A DNA stretch of 64,000 nucleotides from NCBI GenBank assembly GCA_017457105.1, contig JAFTIA010000065.1:1-64000 (forward strand), given 5' to 3'. Positions 8,814 through 16,438 of this stretch are shown one piece after another. Position 1 is the first letter of the stretch; each line of letters opens with the position of its first letter. The stretch is from Lentisphaeria bacterium. GTDB lineage: Bacteria > Verrucomicrobiota > Lentisphaeria > Victivallales > Victivallaceae. The position numbers and the translations under genes were made by a program. The notes below the pieces were generated by a model, which was not told the origin of the DNA, searched no databases, and saw only the letters and a list, made by a program, of their open reading frames with translations.

Positions 8814-8864
8814 AAAAAGCCGGTATCGAGCCTATGCAGCAAAAGCATTGGCGTTGATACCGGC
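8812..8864 (-). terminator. Nested-stem Rho-independent terminator
   Basis: GCCGGTATC and GATACCGGC (8819-8827 with 8856-8864) pair perfectly. Inside them, GCC/GGC and ATGC/GCAT pair again, forming one long nested hairpin. On the minus strand it is followed by seven T (8812-8818). It ends the minus-strand leuCD transcript. The last ten or so codons and the stop of the truncated DUF1016 gene lie within it, and the T run touches the stop codon of the convergent DJ-1 gene. Confidence 0.85.
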
Positions 8865-9458
8865 AATCACGCAGTCCCTGCAAAACAGGCTTCCATGCTG
8901 TTCAGCAAGGAAAGTACCCACTTTCAGATGCTCGCGCAGAATGTATTTATTCCAATGTGCCGTATATGCCAAATGGATATAAAACAGCCGTTCTTCCAAT
9001 GTTTCTGTTTTATTGAGAATTTCTATGTGATGAGAAAATCCGATCCCAAGAAATTCTTGCGGGTTGATTTCGGCAGCCCATGGCTGGCGATTTGTGGCGA
9101 CTAATACATCAGATTTTATTGTTTGTACAGAATCAGGCAATTCGCCAGCCGGCGGCTGGCGATTTATATAAGGCATCCACACTTCAAAAAACTGTCTCAT
9201 GTTTTTCAGGTTATTCACTGAAAAACCTTTCAATCCCGGTAATTCTCTTTTTAATTGAGAGCTGATAGCCTCTATTGCCCCTGTTCCCCAAAAGCCTTTG
9301 CGGGAGTTTTCAGAAACATAACGCCCGATACCATAGTACAATGATAAAAGCTCTCGATTAGAATTGATAGTTGCCCTTTGTTGACTCTCAAGAATAGCTT
9401 GTTTCAAGACAAAAACGGCTTCTCTTACCCCTTGAAAATCTAAATTATTCTCACTCAT
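8832..9458 (-). pseudogene. Truncated DUF1016 (YhcG-like) gene
   Basis: The 208-residue product matches the N-terminal half of DUF1016/YhcG proteins, including the LYYGIGRYVSEN and GFSVNNLKNMRQF segments and a later HIEIL-NK segment. The family normally has about 350 residues and ends in a PDDEXK nuclease domain, which is missing here. The frame runs instead into a terminator hairpin that supplies the last codons. The gene is AT-richer than its neighbours, which suggests acquisition followed by deletion. The start at 9458 has a GGAG site. A remaining function as a DNA-binding or inhibitory fragment cannot be excluded. Confidence 0.7.
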
Positions 9459-9534
9459 TTCAGCAACTCCATCTATGCCTTCCTCTAACATGCAATACAA
9501 GTATATCAGGCTTTCCCTGTGCCTGCAGCCGGTA

Positions 9535-10560
9535 TTACAAACAGAGAAAATTCAGGACTGCCGGGATCTCCTCCGTTCGTCCGCAGGGGATCAGGCCGCC
9601 GTTTTCCGGATCATAACGGAAACTTGCCAGATTCCCGCTGCGCTCATTCGCTGTGATCACAAATTTGCCGTCCGGCGTAAATACAAAATCACGGGGCCAA
9701 TGTCCGCCGCTCCCCGTGGAACGGATCAACTGCAAAGATTCCGGAGTCATCTCCAGAACAGAAATACTGTCATCCCCACGGTTGGAGATCAGAAGATATT
9801 TGCCGTCCGGAGAAAGCCAAATCGCCCCCGGCCAGTTGGTCATCAAAGGTTCATGGTGAAGCAGATCCAACGTTTCACACAGTTCGGCAGAGCCGTTTTG
9901 CCACGCAAAAATACTTACCGTACTGCCCAGTTCGTTGGCAACGAAAAAGCGTTTCTTATCAGGCGAAAAAAGAAGATGCCGCGGCCCCTCCCCTGCTGGA
10001 ACTTTCACCCGTTCCGGGGCGGAGCACACACCAGCCCCCGCTTTCCACGGATAGAGAAAAATGGAGTCCAGCCCCAGATCCACGGTCATCAGCCGGTCCC
10101 CTTCCGGAGAAAACCCGGTAAAATGGGCGTGAGGCCCCGCCTGACGGGGCAGAACTGCCCCCTGCCCGCTCTGCCGGAAGATCCGGGGTTCCCCCGGCAT
10201 TCCGGTTTCATCCAGCGGGAATTCACTTACCGTACCATCCCCGTACTGGGCAGTGTATAAAAACTTCCCGTCCGGCGAAAGTGTAAGGTGACATGTGTTG
10301 CTCCCCCCCGCCGGAACGCACCGGATCAGACGGGCATCGGCATCAAATACCGCCACTCCGCCCTGATTTTCCACTCCGGAAAGACTGCTGATGGAGCCGT
10401 AAAACTTTTGATATTCCGGAGCATGGATCAGGTAATTCAAATGGGGACACCGGGTATGGAGCGCACTTGTCATCGCTCCGGTTTCCGTATTCAGAGTCAC
10501 ATCATAAATACCGCCGGATTCCCCATCGGATGATATGGCAAAAAAACTGTAATCGCTCAT
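9535..10560 (-). CDS. Lactonase-type seven-bladed beta-propeller (6-phosphogluconolactonase family)
   Basis: This 341-residue protein shows repeated blade segments with the pattern SPDGKFLY / TPDGKFV, as in the YbhE/Pgl lactonase family (cycloisomerase-like). Characterised members hydrolyse 6-phosphogluconolactone in the pentose phosphate pathway, but many paralogues are uncharacterised. No signal peptide is seen. It follows leuD by 16 bases on the same strand. The ATG at 10560 was chosen; a TTG four codons upstream is also possible, and neither has a strong ribosome site, so translation may be coupled to leuD. Confidence 0.78.
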   Translation of the reverse strand: MSDYSFFAISSDGESGGIYDVTLNTETGAMTSALHTRCPHLNYLIHAPEYQKFYGSISSLSGVENQGGVAVFDADARLIRCVPAGGSNTCHLTLSPDGKFLYTAQYGDGTVSEFPLDETGMPGEPRIFRQSGQGAVLPRQAGPHAHFTGFSPEGDRLMTVDLGLDSIFLYPWKAGAGVCSAPERVKVPAGEGPRHLLFSPDKKRFFVANELGSTVSIFAWQNGSAELCETLDLLHHEPLMTNWPGAIWLSPDGKYLLISNRGDDSISVLEMTPESLQLIRSTGSGGHWPRDFVFTPDGKFVITANERSGNLASFRYDPENGGLIPCGRTEEIPAVLNFLCL

Positions 10561-10576
10561 ATCCGGGCCCAACAGA

Positions 10577-11101
10577 TCAATACTTTTTATCGGCGTACCC
10601 GACCCAGCCGCCGGCTTTCACCAGTTCCAGGTCAAAAGCACCAATGGAGAAGGGATAAACTTTTGTTTCTTTCCCGTTGCTGATGGTGAAGGTCTGCTTT
10701 TCCAGATCGGTGGAGCAATCCGCTTCGGCACCGGCAAAAACAGAAAAGATCTCATCGATCACCTCTTCGGCCAGCGAAATCGCCATGCAGCCGCAGTTGA
10801 ACATGTTCTGCCGGAAAATACGGGCAAAGTTCACTGCGATCACCAGATTGATATTGTTATATTCCAATACCCACGGAGCGTGTTCCCGGGAGGAGCCGCA
10901 ACCGAAATTCCGGCGGGTCACAATGACGGCTTTCCCCGCCACATCCCGCTTGGGATCAAACCCGGGCAGCACCAGATCCTCCAGGCAATAGGGGATCAAC
11001 GCTTCTTTCTGCGATTCAGTGAGATACTTCGCAGGAATGATTTCATCGGTATTGATATCGGAACGATCCAGAAAGAGGATCTTGCCACTGAAATTTTTCA
11101 T
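10577..11101 (-). CDS. leuD: 3-isopropylmalate dehydratase small subunit
   Basis: This 174-residue protein is the swivelling domain subunit of the isopropylmalate isomerase LeuCD, which converts 2- to 3-isopropylmalate in leucine synthesis. The DRSDINTDEIIPAKYL start and the CGSSREHAPW substrate loop identify it. It belongs to the short, archaeal/clostridial-type subfamily. It starts 3 bases after the leuC stop. Because members of this subfamily also act on homologous acids such as citramalate-derived substrates, the leucine role is likely but not proved by sequence alone. Confidence 0.93.
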   Translation of the reverse strand: MKNFSGKILFLDRSDINTDEIIPAKYLTESQKEALIPYCLEDLVLPGFDPKRDVAGKAVIVTRRNFGCGSSREHAPWVLEYNNINLVIAVNFARIFRQNMFNCGCMAISLAEEVIDEIFSVFAGAEADCSTDLEKQTFTISNGKETKVYPFSIGAFDLELVKAGGWVGYADKKY

Positions 11102-11104
11102 TTG

Positions 11105-12391
11105 TTACCCCCGGAAAAAAGGCGAATTGCAAATTTCACCGGCAATGGCGGTCGCCGCCGCCGTGGCCGGACTCATCAAATGAACGGTGCCACCCTTCCC
11201 CATGCGCCCGTTAAAGTTGCGGTTGGTGGTGGAAGCGCAGACTTCGCCGGATGCCAGAACCCCGTTGCTCATACCGAGGCAAGCCCCGCAGGTGGGATTG
11301 GTCACGCAGAACCCGGCATCCATGAAGATGGCAATAATGCCTTCTTTCAGGGCTTCCCGGTAAATCAGCGGGGTCGCCGGAGAAACGATGGCACGGACAT
11401 TGGGATGGATCTTTTTGCCTTCCAGAACCTTGGCGGCAATGCGCAGATCTTCCAGACGGCCGTTGGTACAACTGCCGATATAGATCTGATTTACGGGAGT
11501 CCCGGTCATTTCCCGGACAGTCTTCACCTGATCCGGCTTGTTGCCGAAGGTGGCCACAGGCTCCATGGTGTTGGCATCAAACTCGATCACGCGGGCGTAT
11601 TCGGCATCTTCATCCGGCAGGAAAGCCGAATAGGCTTCCAGAGCCGCTTCCTTGCTGGCGAATTCGTCCTTGATAAAGGGCCAGAGATATTCCACAGTGG
11701 TCATGTCGGGGTAACAGATCCCGCAAGTGCCGCCGGCTTCAATGGCCATATTGCAGAGGGTCATACGCTCATCCATCTTCATGGCGGAGATCACCGGACC
11801 GGCAAATTCAATGACGTGATCGGTGGCACCGTTCACGGTGAGATCCCGGATCAGTGTCAGGATCAGGTCCTTGGCATACACGCCTTCGGGCATGGAGCCA
11901 TTCACCTGAATTTTGATGGTCTTGGGTTCACGGAAAGCGCAAACGCCTTTCAGGATCCCCACTTCAAGGTCAGTCGTCCCCACCCCGGCGGCAAAGGCAC
12001 CGAAAGCACCGTGCGTGCAGGTGTGAGAGTCCCCCATGATCACCGTATAACCGGGGCGGACATAGCCCTTTTCCGGGAAGATGGCATGGCAAACGCCGTT
12101 GGCACCGATATCAAAAAAGTCTTTGATCTCATGGCGGCGCGCCCATTCCCGGAGCGTTTTGCCCTGTTCGGCAGTTTTCGAGTCTTTGGCGGGGGACACG
12201 TGGTCGATCACCGCCTTGATCTTCGTGGGATCGAAAACCCGATCCAACCCTCTGGACACCAGATCATTGATGGCGATGGGCGTTGTGATTTCGTGGCAGA
12301 ACACCCGGTCCAGCGACAATACAGACACGCCCTCCGCCGGGACATCCACCCGGTGCGAATCAAAAATTTTCTGTGCAACTGTTTTTCCCAT
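11105..12391 (-). CDS. leuC: 3-isopropylmalate dehydratase large subunit
   Basis: This 428-residue aconitase-family enzyme forms the catalytic partner of LeuD and binds a 4Fe-4S cluster. Cluster cysteines are recognisable in GSCTNGRLEDL and in the CGACLG motif. The ATG at 12391, with AAGGAGG upstream, is preferred to an upstream in-frame start because it begins at the conserved GKTVAQKIF. It is the archaeal-type length of about 420 residues. It begins 1 base after the upstream membrane-protein gene, so the operon runs from the YeeE-like pair through leuC and leuD to the lactonase. No leuA or leuB is in view. Confidence 0.94.
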   Translation of the reverse strand: MGKTVAQKIFDSHRVDVPAEGVSVLSLDRVFCHEITTPIAINDLVSRGLDRVFDPTKIKAVIDHVSPAKDSKTAEQGKTLREWARRHEIKDFFDIGANGVCHAIFPEKGYVRPGYTVIMGDSHTCTHGAFGAFAAGVGTTDLEVGILKGVCAFREPKTIKIQVNGSMPEGVYAKDLILTLIRDLTVNGATDHVIEFAGPVISAMKMDERMTLCNMAIEAGGTCGICYPDMTTVEYLWPFIKDEFASKEAALEAYSAFLPDEDAEYARVIEFDANTMEPVATFGNKPDQVKTVREMTGTPVNQIYIGSCTNGRLEDLRIAAKVLEGKKIHPNVRAIVSPATPLIYREALKEGIIAIFMDAGFCVTNPTCGACLGMSNGVLASGEVCASTTNRNFNGRMGKGGTVHLMSPATAAATAIAGEICNSPFFRG

Positions 12392-12392
12392 T

Positions 12393-12953
12393 TTACTCCT
12401 CCTTGTCTCCGGCGGTGAAATGTACCAGAAGCAGCAGGATGCACATTCCTGCGGCCGCATACAACGCCGGATCAGACATATCAAAAAATGCTTTCGGCTC
12501 CGGCGGACTGCTCAACCGGTGCCAGCTGTAAACCGTATTGCTCAAGAAATCGGTGACCACATTGACAAAGGGGATCGCCAGAATCATCCCGGCAATGCTC
12601 CACAAAGCGTACAGTCTGCCGCTCCCGAGGGAACTCAACGCAGTCGCCGCCGAAAGCCCGCACAAAACGAGCCCCACGCCGCTGAAAACGCCGCCGAAAA
12701 GCGAACCCCAGAGATAACTCCGGTGTACCTGCACTTCCGTAAGACCGAGGCGGCGGGTCACAAAAAAGAGTACCGTCCCCAAGCCCATGGCAAAAAGTAA
12801 AGTCTTGATCAGGCGGCCGTTGCGCAAAGCAAGAGCGTTCCGCACGGCGACAGGATCGGCAAGACCGCTTTTGCAGAAAACGACCCCGAAAAGCATCCCG
12901 ATCACAATGGAAAAGGCAAGTTTGTAAGCCTCCGGCAAATCCAATGGTGTCAC
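12393..12953 (-). CDS. YeeE/YedE-family membrane protein, second half
   Basis: This 186-residue integral membrane protein with about four to five helices aligns with the C-terminal half of YeeE/YedE (DUF395) transporters, which move thiosulfate or related sulfur compounds. The helix motif GGVFSGVGLVLCGLSAAT corresponds to the family's G-x-G-M-x-L-A-G-G-C segment, but the usual cysteine position is occupied by another residue and a cysteine lies a few positions earlier. Translation starts at a GTG that overlaps the TGA of the upstream gene (GTGA) behind an AAAGGGGG site, so the two halves are translationally coupled. Confidence 0.72.
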   Translation of the reverse strand: MTPLDLPEAYKLAFSIVIGMLFGVVFCKSGLADPVAVRNALALRNGRLIKTLLFAMGLGTVLFFVTRRLGLTEVQVHRSYLWGSLFGGVFSGVGLVLCGLSAATALSSLGSGRLYALWSIAGMILAIPFVNVVTDFLSNTVYSWHRLSSPPEPKAFFDMSDPALYAAAGMCILLLLVHFTAGDKEE

Positions 12954-13507
12954 TTTTTGCCCCCTTTCTTTTTGGCAGGCTTTTCTGCTTTGGCAACAGG
13001 TGCGGAATTCCTGCCGCCCCGCTGGGCAAAGAGACAGGCAAGCAGAACAGCAGACACCGCCATGGCGATCAGGAAAATCCACGCCCCGCCGGAAAGCTGC
13101 ATCCCGGCGGCGAACTGGCCAAAGACGGAATCGCCGCTCAACTGGATCCCGGTCATCATCAAAAATCCCCCGAGGATCCCCAGAACGGGCGTGGTAAACA
13201 TCCGCCGGGGAACGGAGCCGGAACCGTCTGAAAACTTCGGCTTGAATCCGCCGGAAAGAGCACTTGTCCCCAGTGCGCCGAGGAAGATCCCCAGCAAGAG
13301 GCCCAACTGCCAATCCAGCGGCAGAGCATCCCAGTCCTGTTCAGTCACCCCCTCCACGCAGTGTTCGGAAGCCATAGTCATGGCATCTCCGAGCCCGATG
13401 GAATCGTTAAACATGTAAAGAGAAAGCACGGTCAGGAAAGCCAGCACCGTTCCGGAAATATAGAAGGGCCAGGACTTTGCGCCGTTTGATCCATCTGTTT
13501 TTGCCAT
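12950..13507 (-). CDS. YeeE/YedE-family membrane protein, first half
   Basis: This 185-residue membrane protein with about four helices and a Lys-rich cytoplasmic tail pairs with the gene directly downstream. The GGFLMMTGIQLSGDSVFGQ segment matches the conserved YeeE/YedE helix GGxLMGxGaxLxGGCTSG, but the key Cys is replaced in the GDS sequence. A heterodimer of the two half-proteins would recreate the usual two-repeat transporter. Its place ahead of leuCD may only mean shared transcription. Substrate is unknown, and the missing cysteines argue against thiosulfate relay. Confidence 0.7.
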   Translation of the reverse strand: MAKTDGSNGAKSWPFYISGTVLAFLTVLSLYMFNDSIGLGDAMTMASEHCVEGVTEQDWDALPLDWQLGLLLGIFLGALGTSALSGGFKPKFSDGSGSVPRRMFTTPVLGILGGFLMMTGIQLSGDSVFGQFAAGMQLSGGAWIFLIAMAVSAVLLACLFAQRGGRNSAPVAKAEKPAKKKGGKK

Positions 13508-13549
13508 GAGTTCCCATCCTGTAAATCATTCAAAATAAATATATCAGGA

Positions 13550-13577
13550 AATATACAGCAAAAACCGTTTATTTCAA
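13550..13577 (-). promoter_or_regulatory. Promoter of the YeeE-leuCD operon
   Basis: On the minus strand TTGAAA (13572-13577) and TATATT (13550-13555) are 16 bases apart, 43 bases before the first start codon, which has GGATGGGA as ribosome site. A GC-rich stem CCCCGG/CCGGGG near 13613-13626 lies just behind the AAA ATPase stop but has no T run. Confidence 0.6.
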
Positions 13578-13627
13578 CCTTGATTCATCATCAACAGTGA
13601 TAATTTTCACCCCCGGGGAACCGGGGA

Positions 13628-15082
13628 TTACCGACTGGCTTCCCATTCACGGATCCGGCTCAAAATCTCTTTTTTCGAGGATGGCGGGGTTGAAATCATC
13701 ACTTCATACGCCATTTGGGAAGTAAATTTCTCCGCACGGCTGTCAAATGCACGCTGACGCATTTTAGTGATCACGCCATTCAAATCCGCCCCGCTGAAAT
13801 TCTCCGTTTGTGCAGTCATATAGTCCACCATTCCCGGTTCACAGGGCAGTCCGGTGGCAAATGCCCGTGCCAGCATCTGATGCCGGGCAGCCGCAGACGG
13901 AAGCCCCACAAAAGCCAGCACATCAAACCGTCCGGGCCGTAAAAAGGCTTCGTCAATCTGCCAGGGCATATTGGTGGCCCCCAGGAGCAATATGGGATTT
14001 TTATGCTTGACCACGCCATCCATTTCCTGTAAAATCACCGAAATAACTTTCTGGGTCACCTCATGGATATCATCCGTGCGTTTCCGGAAAATCGTTTCCA
14101 TTTCATCAATAAATATCACAGAAAGTTTGTGTTTCCGGGCTTCCTGAAAGATCCGGAGGATATTCTTTTCCGAATCCCCCACATACCGCCCGAATACATC
14201 TGCCGAGGTAATCATGTAAAAAGGCAAATTCAATTCCCCTGCCACGGCCCGGGCAAGAAATGTCTTCCCGGTTCCGGGAGGCCCATACAACAGCACCCCG
14301 CCGCCGGGTTTGAGATTGTATTTTTTTGCCCGTTGCGGATCCCGCAAGGGTTCAATCAGCCGCAGACGGATCTGTTCTTTTACCTCATTCATCCCCGCCA
14401 CATCGTTCAGCCGGATATCCGGTCGTTCAGCAAGACATACTCCATCGGTATTCGCCCCGTCCGGAGAGGGCTGCGGGGCAAGCACTCCCCGGATGATCTG
14501 CAGAGCCCCCAAAATTAAAATCGTCCCGCAAATCACAAATGCAAAAATCCGGATACTGCCATAATGGAGAAAATGCTCATTGAGCCAGAACATCCCCTTC
14601 CAGGTGAAAACTGTACTCAAAATCAGCGTAAGACTGCATACTGCAGCACTGATGTAACGGCGGATCTTCGGCGGGAAACAATCTATTGGTGTCAATTTGC
14701 TGAAAAGTTTGCAAAAAAAGAACAATCCGGCAAGCACCACCAGCGAAACCCCGCCCAGAGCCGCCAATTTGACCACCGGAATATTCCCGACAAACGGGAT
14801 CTCACTGACCCGTTCTGCCAAAGCCTTGCAGGGCCCTATGAGAAACGGTGCAAGAATAAGCATCATCAACCCGTGAAAAACAGCATCCGGCTTTCCATCC
14901 GCCACGCCCCGGGCCATAGAGGCTGCCGGAAACGCTAAAAAAAGTGCACAAAACCACGGCACCCCCAGAACATTCCGGAAGAGAAAAAAAGTTCCGAGCC
15001 AAACAACAGCACCGGTCAACTGCTTCCATACAAGCATGTGATCGGTGTCTTGCTTGACATCCTGACGGGCCTTTTCCTGCAT
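13628..15082 (-). CDS. Membrane-anchored AAA ATPase, FtsH/Vps4-like without protease domain
   Basis: This 484-residue protein has about six hydrophobic segments in residues 20-200 and one AAA module after that. Walker A is GPPGTGKT (267-274), the pore loop is GRYVGDSE (298-305), Walker B is VIFIDE (322-327), sensor 1 is GATN (368-371) and the arginine-finger region is RPGR (382-385). The AAA module resembles FtsH and the Vps4/katanin/Msp1 group. No HExxH zinc-protease domain follows; the protein ends about 30 residues after the AAA lid. It could extract or remodel membrane proteins, as Msp1 does. That role is an inference. A TATAAT box lies at 15105-15110 on the minus strand. Confidence 0.85.
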   Translation of the reverse strand: MQEKARQDVKQDTDHMLVWKQLTGAVVWLGTFFLFRNVLGVPWFCALFLAFPAASMARGVADGKPDAVFHGLMMLILAPFLIGPCKALAERVSEIPFVGNIPVVKLAALGGVSLVVLAGLFFFCKLFSKLTPIDCFPPKIRRYISAAVCSLTLILSTVFTWKGMFWLNEHFLHYGSIRIFAFVICGTILILGALQIIRGVLAPQPSPDGANTDGVCLAERPDIRLNDVAGMNEVKEQIRLRLIEPLRDPQRAKKYNLKPGGGVLLYGPPGTGKTFLARAVAGELNLPFYMITSADVFGRYVGDSEKNILRIFQEARKHKLSVIFIDEMETIFRKRTDDIHEVTQKVISVILQEMDGVVKHKNPILLLGATNMPWQIDEAFLRPGRFDVLAFVGLPSAAARHQMLARAFATGLPCEPGMVDYMTAQTENFSGADLNGVITKMRQRAFDSRAEKFTSQMAYEVMISTPPSSKKEILSRIREWEASR

Positions 15083-15125
15083 TAAAAAAACACCTCAAAC
15101 CGCTATTATACCGCAGACGCAGTGC

Positions 15126-16160
15126 TCAGTTATACAGAGGAACCAGATGGATATTCCCCATGGTTTTGCCGCCTACCGTAGTGGCACGGGTGAAATAGTC
15201 TATGTACTGCACATGACCATCCAGCCGGGCAGTGTAGGCCCCGGGGCGGGAAATACTGGCGTGGCGAAACCAGGAAACCGCTGTATTTCCGGGACTGTCA
15301 AAATTGTCCCACCGGGAATCGGACCCGTTAAAATAAAAACCGTCCCAATAAGAAATTTTGACCGAAGGCTGCTTGATCTGGCTGATTTTGATAAATTTAA
15401 CATCATAACCGCGGGTAGGATGCCAATACCCCAGCTTGGCATTGCGGGCATATCCGCCATTACCGGTTTTGGTCAGTTCAAATTTACCATTTGTCAGGTC
15501 AGCCCACGGAGCAGTAGAGCCAACATCTTTGTTGGTAAGGGGGCAAAGAGGAACGCAATGCGTAAGTTTTTTAGGCTGTGTACGGCTGAACAATGTTTTA
15601 TTATAATATTCATAACTGATATGCTGCCAGTTCCATGCGGCACCGGGATTGGTCATGTTCCAGGATGCCACGGGCATAATATAATCATCGTAGTCAGAAT
15701 TATAAAACATGTCAATATTGGAAAGCTCTTTCAGAATACCCACACACTTGGTCCCCTGAGCCTTCTCTCTTGCCTGCGACAAAGCCGGCAGCAGCATACT
15801 TGCCAGGATGGCAATGATGGCGATCACCACCAAAAGTTCAATCAGCGTGAACGCTGATTGAGTGAAGATGTGAAGATGTGAAGAGTTTGCCTGCGGCAAA
15901 CGTGAAGTGCGCCCTGCCGGGCGTAAGGATGTGTTGTTTTTATAGATTTTTTTGAGGTAATACAACGGCAAAACTCCTATTTGACAAGTTTTACTCACCA
16001 GGAGTTCGATCAGCGTGAACGCTGATCGGGTGCAGGGGGGAAGATGAGCGGTGCATCCAGCCGGGCGTAAAGCGGTGTAGTCTTTATTTCTCGCCTGAAG
16101 TCTGCTCAAAGCAAAGCGGCGCCCCCCCGTGGATTTCATTCTGTACAAGTAGCGATCCAT
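15126..16160 (-). CDS. Prepilin-like (type II secretion pseudopilin-like) protein with duplicated signal region
   Basis: The 344-residue frame carries two copies of the prepilin signal core FTLIELLV, with Phe48 and Phe104. Only the second is followed by the hydrophobic helix [16 protein letters not shown] needed for pilus assembly or membrane insertion. The C-terminal domain has the H-x(n)-DG element typical of the large pseudopilin families of Planctomycetes, Verrucomicrobia and Lentisphaerae. The start at 16160 has AGGAG upstream. The leader of about 100 residues is far longer than normal for prepilin peptidase, so an internal start may be used (an AGGAG with a TTG 8 bases on lies at 15963-15978). 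Function on the surface is unknown. Confidence 0.75.
   Translation of the reverse strand: MDRYLYRMKSTGGRRFALSRLQARNKDYTALRPAGCTAHLPPCTRSAFTLIELLVSKTCQIGVLPLYYLKKIYKNNTSLRPAGRTSRLPQANSSHLHIFTQSAFTLIELLVVIAIIAILASMLLPALSQAREKAQGTKCVGILKELSNIDMFYNSDYDDYIMPVASWNMTNPGAAWNWQHISYEYYNKTLFSRTQPKKLTHCVPLCPLTNKDVGSTAPWADLTNGKFELTKTGNGGYARNAKLGYWHPTRGYDVKFIKISQIKQPSVKISYWDGFYFNGSDSRWDNFDSPGNTAVSWFRHASISRPGAYTARLDGHVQYIDYFTRATTVGGKTMGNIHLVPLYN
15841..16026 (-). repeat. In-frame 168-base duplication bounded by an 18-base palindrome
   Basis: The palindrome ATCAGCGT-GA-ACGCTGAT occurs at 15841-15858 and again at 16009-16026, exactly 168 bases (56 codons) apart. On the minus strand it encodes the SAFTLI part of the prepilin signal. 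Both copies are also preceded by similar codons for LRPAG and LP. The interval contains hairpins TTTGCC/GGCAAA and GCCC/GGGC, a short 9-base tandem run (15859-15883), and an AACTCCT/AGGAGTT inverted repeat directly after the upstream copy. The frame stays open throughout. Confidence 0.85.
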
Positions 16161-16206
16161 AACATATCTCCTATTTTCATCATCTCAATAGTTTTGTAAC
16201 GATGTA

Positions 16207-16234
16207 ATGATAGCAGAAAAATCCGGAAAAGCAA
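16207..16234 (-). promoter_or_regulatory. Candidate promoter of the prepilin-like gene
   Basis: On the minus strand TTGCTT (16229-16234) and TATCAT (16207-16212) are 16 bases apart, 46 bases before the start codon at 16160. Confidence 0.45.
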
Positions 16235-16438
16235 GTGCTCCAAGGCAGAAAATCCTCCCAAACTCAAACGCCCCGTTTCTGCGCCTGCTCAGGCACAAAA
16301 AACCGCTATTTTTGATAAAAAATCAATTTTTTTTGATTTTTTTTAAGAATAAGAACCAGAATAGCACCTAATAGGCGTATTTATGAGTACAAAGGCACTT
16401 GGTGTCTATTTCCCATAAACAAAAAAAAGGAGAAAAAA
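16235..16438. other. AT-rich intergenic region ahead of the dynamin-like operon
   Basis: This stretch holds an AT-only inverted repeat AAAAAATCAA/TTGATTTTTT near 16318-16345 and a GCCTG/CAGGC stem near 16290. The plus-strand promoter of the dynamin-like operon must lie here, but no -35/-10 pair is convincing. An AAGGAG ribosome site lies just before 16439. Confidence 0.4.

Noticed and set aside
8819-8864. Nested palindrome considered as an integron attC recombination site
   Set aside because: The ends lack the RYYYAAC and GTTRRRY boxes, no integrase or cassette series is adjacent, and the T run makes it a terminator.
11000-12400. Plus-strand open frames opposite leuC and leuD
   Set aside because: They are long only because of GC bias; the minus-strand proteins have clear motifs and ribosome sites.
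12954-13313. N-terminal extension of the second YeeE-like frame
   Set aside because: It overlaps the first half-protein in another frame. The GTG at 12953 overlaps the upstream stop as GTGA and has a good ribosome site.
15841-16026. Duplicated pilin unit considered as a diversity-generating retroelement template/variable repeat pair
   Set aside because: No reverse transcriptase is in the window, and the differences between copies do not concentrate at adenines.
16318-16345. AT-only inverted repeat considered as a plus-strand terminator
   Set aside because: No plus-strand gene lies upstream, and the stem has no GC pairs. It is more likely promoter-adjacent DNA.
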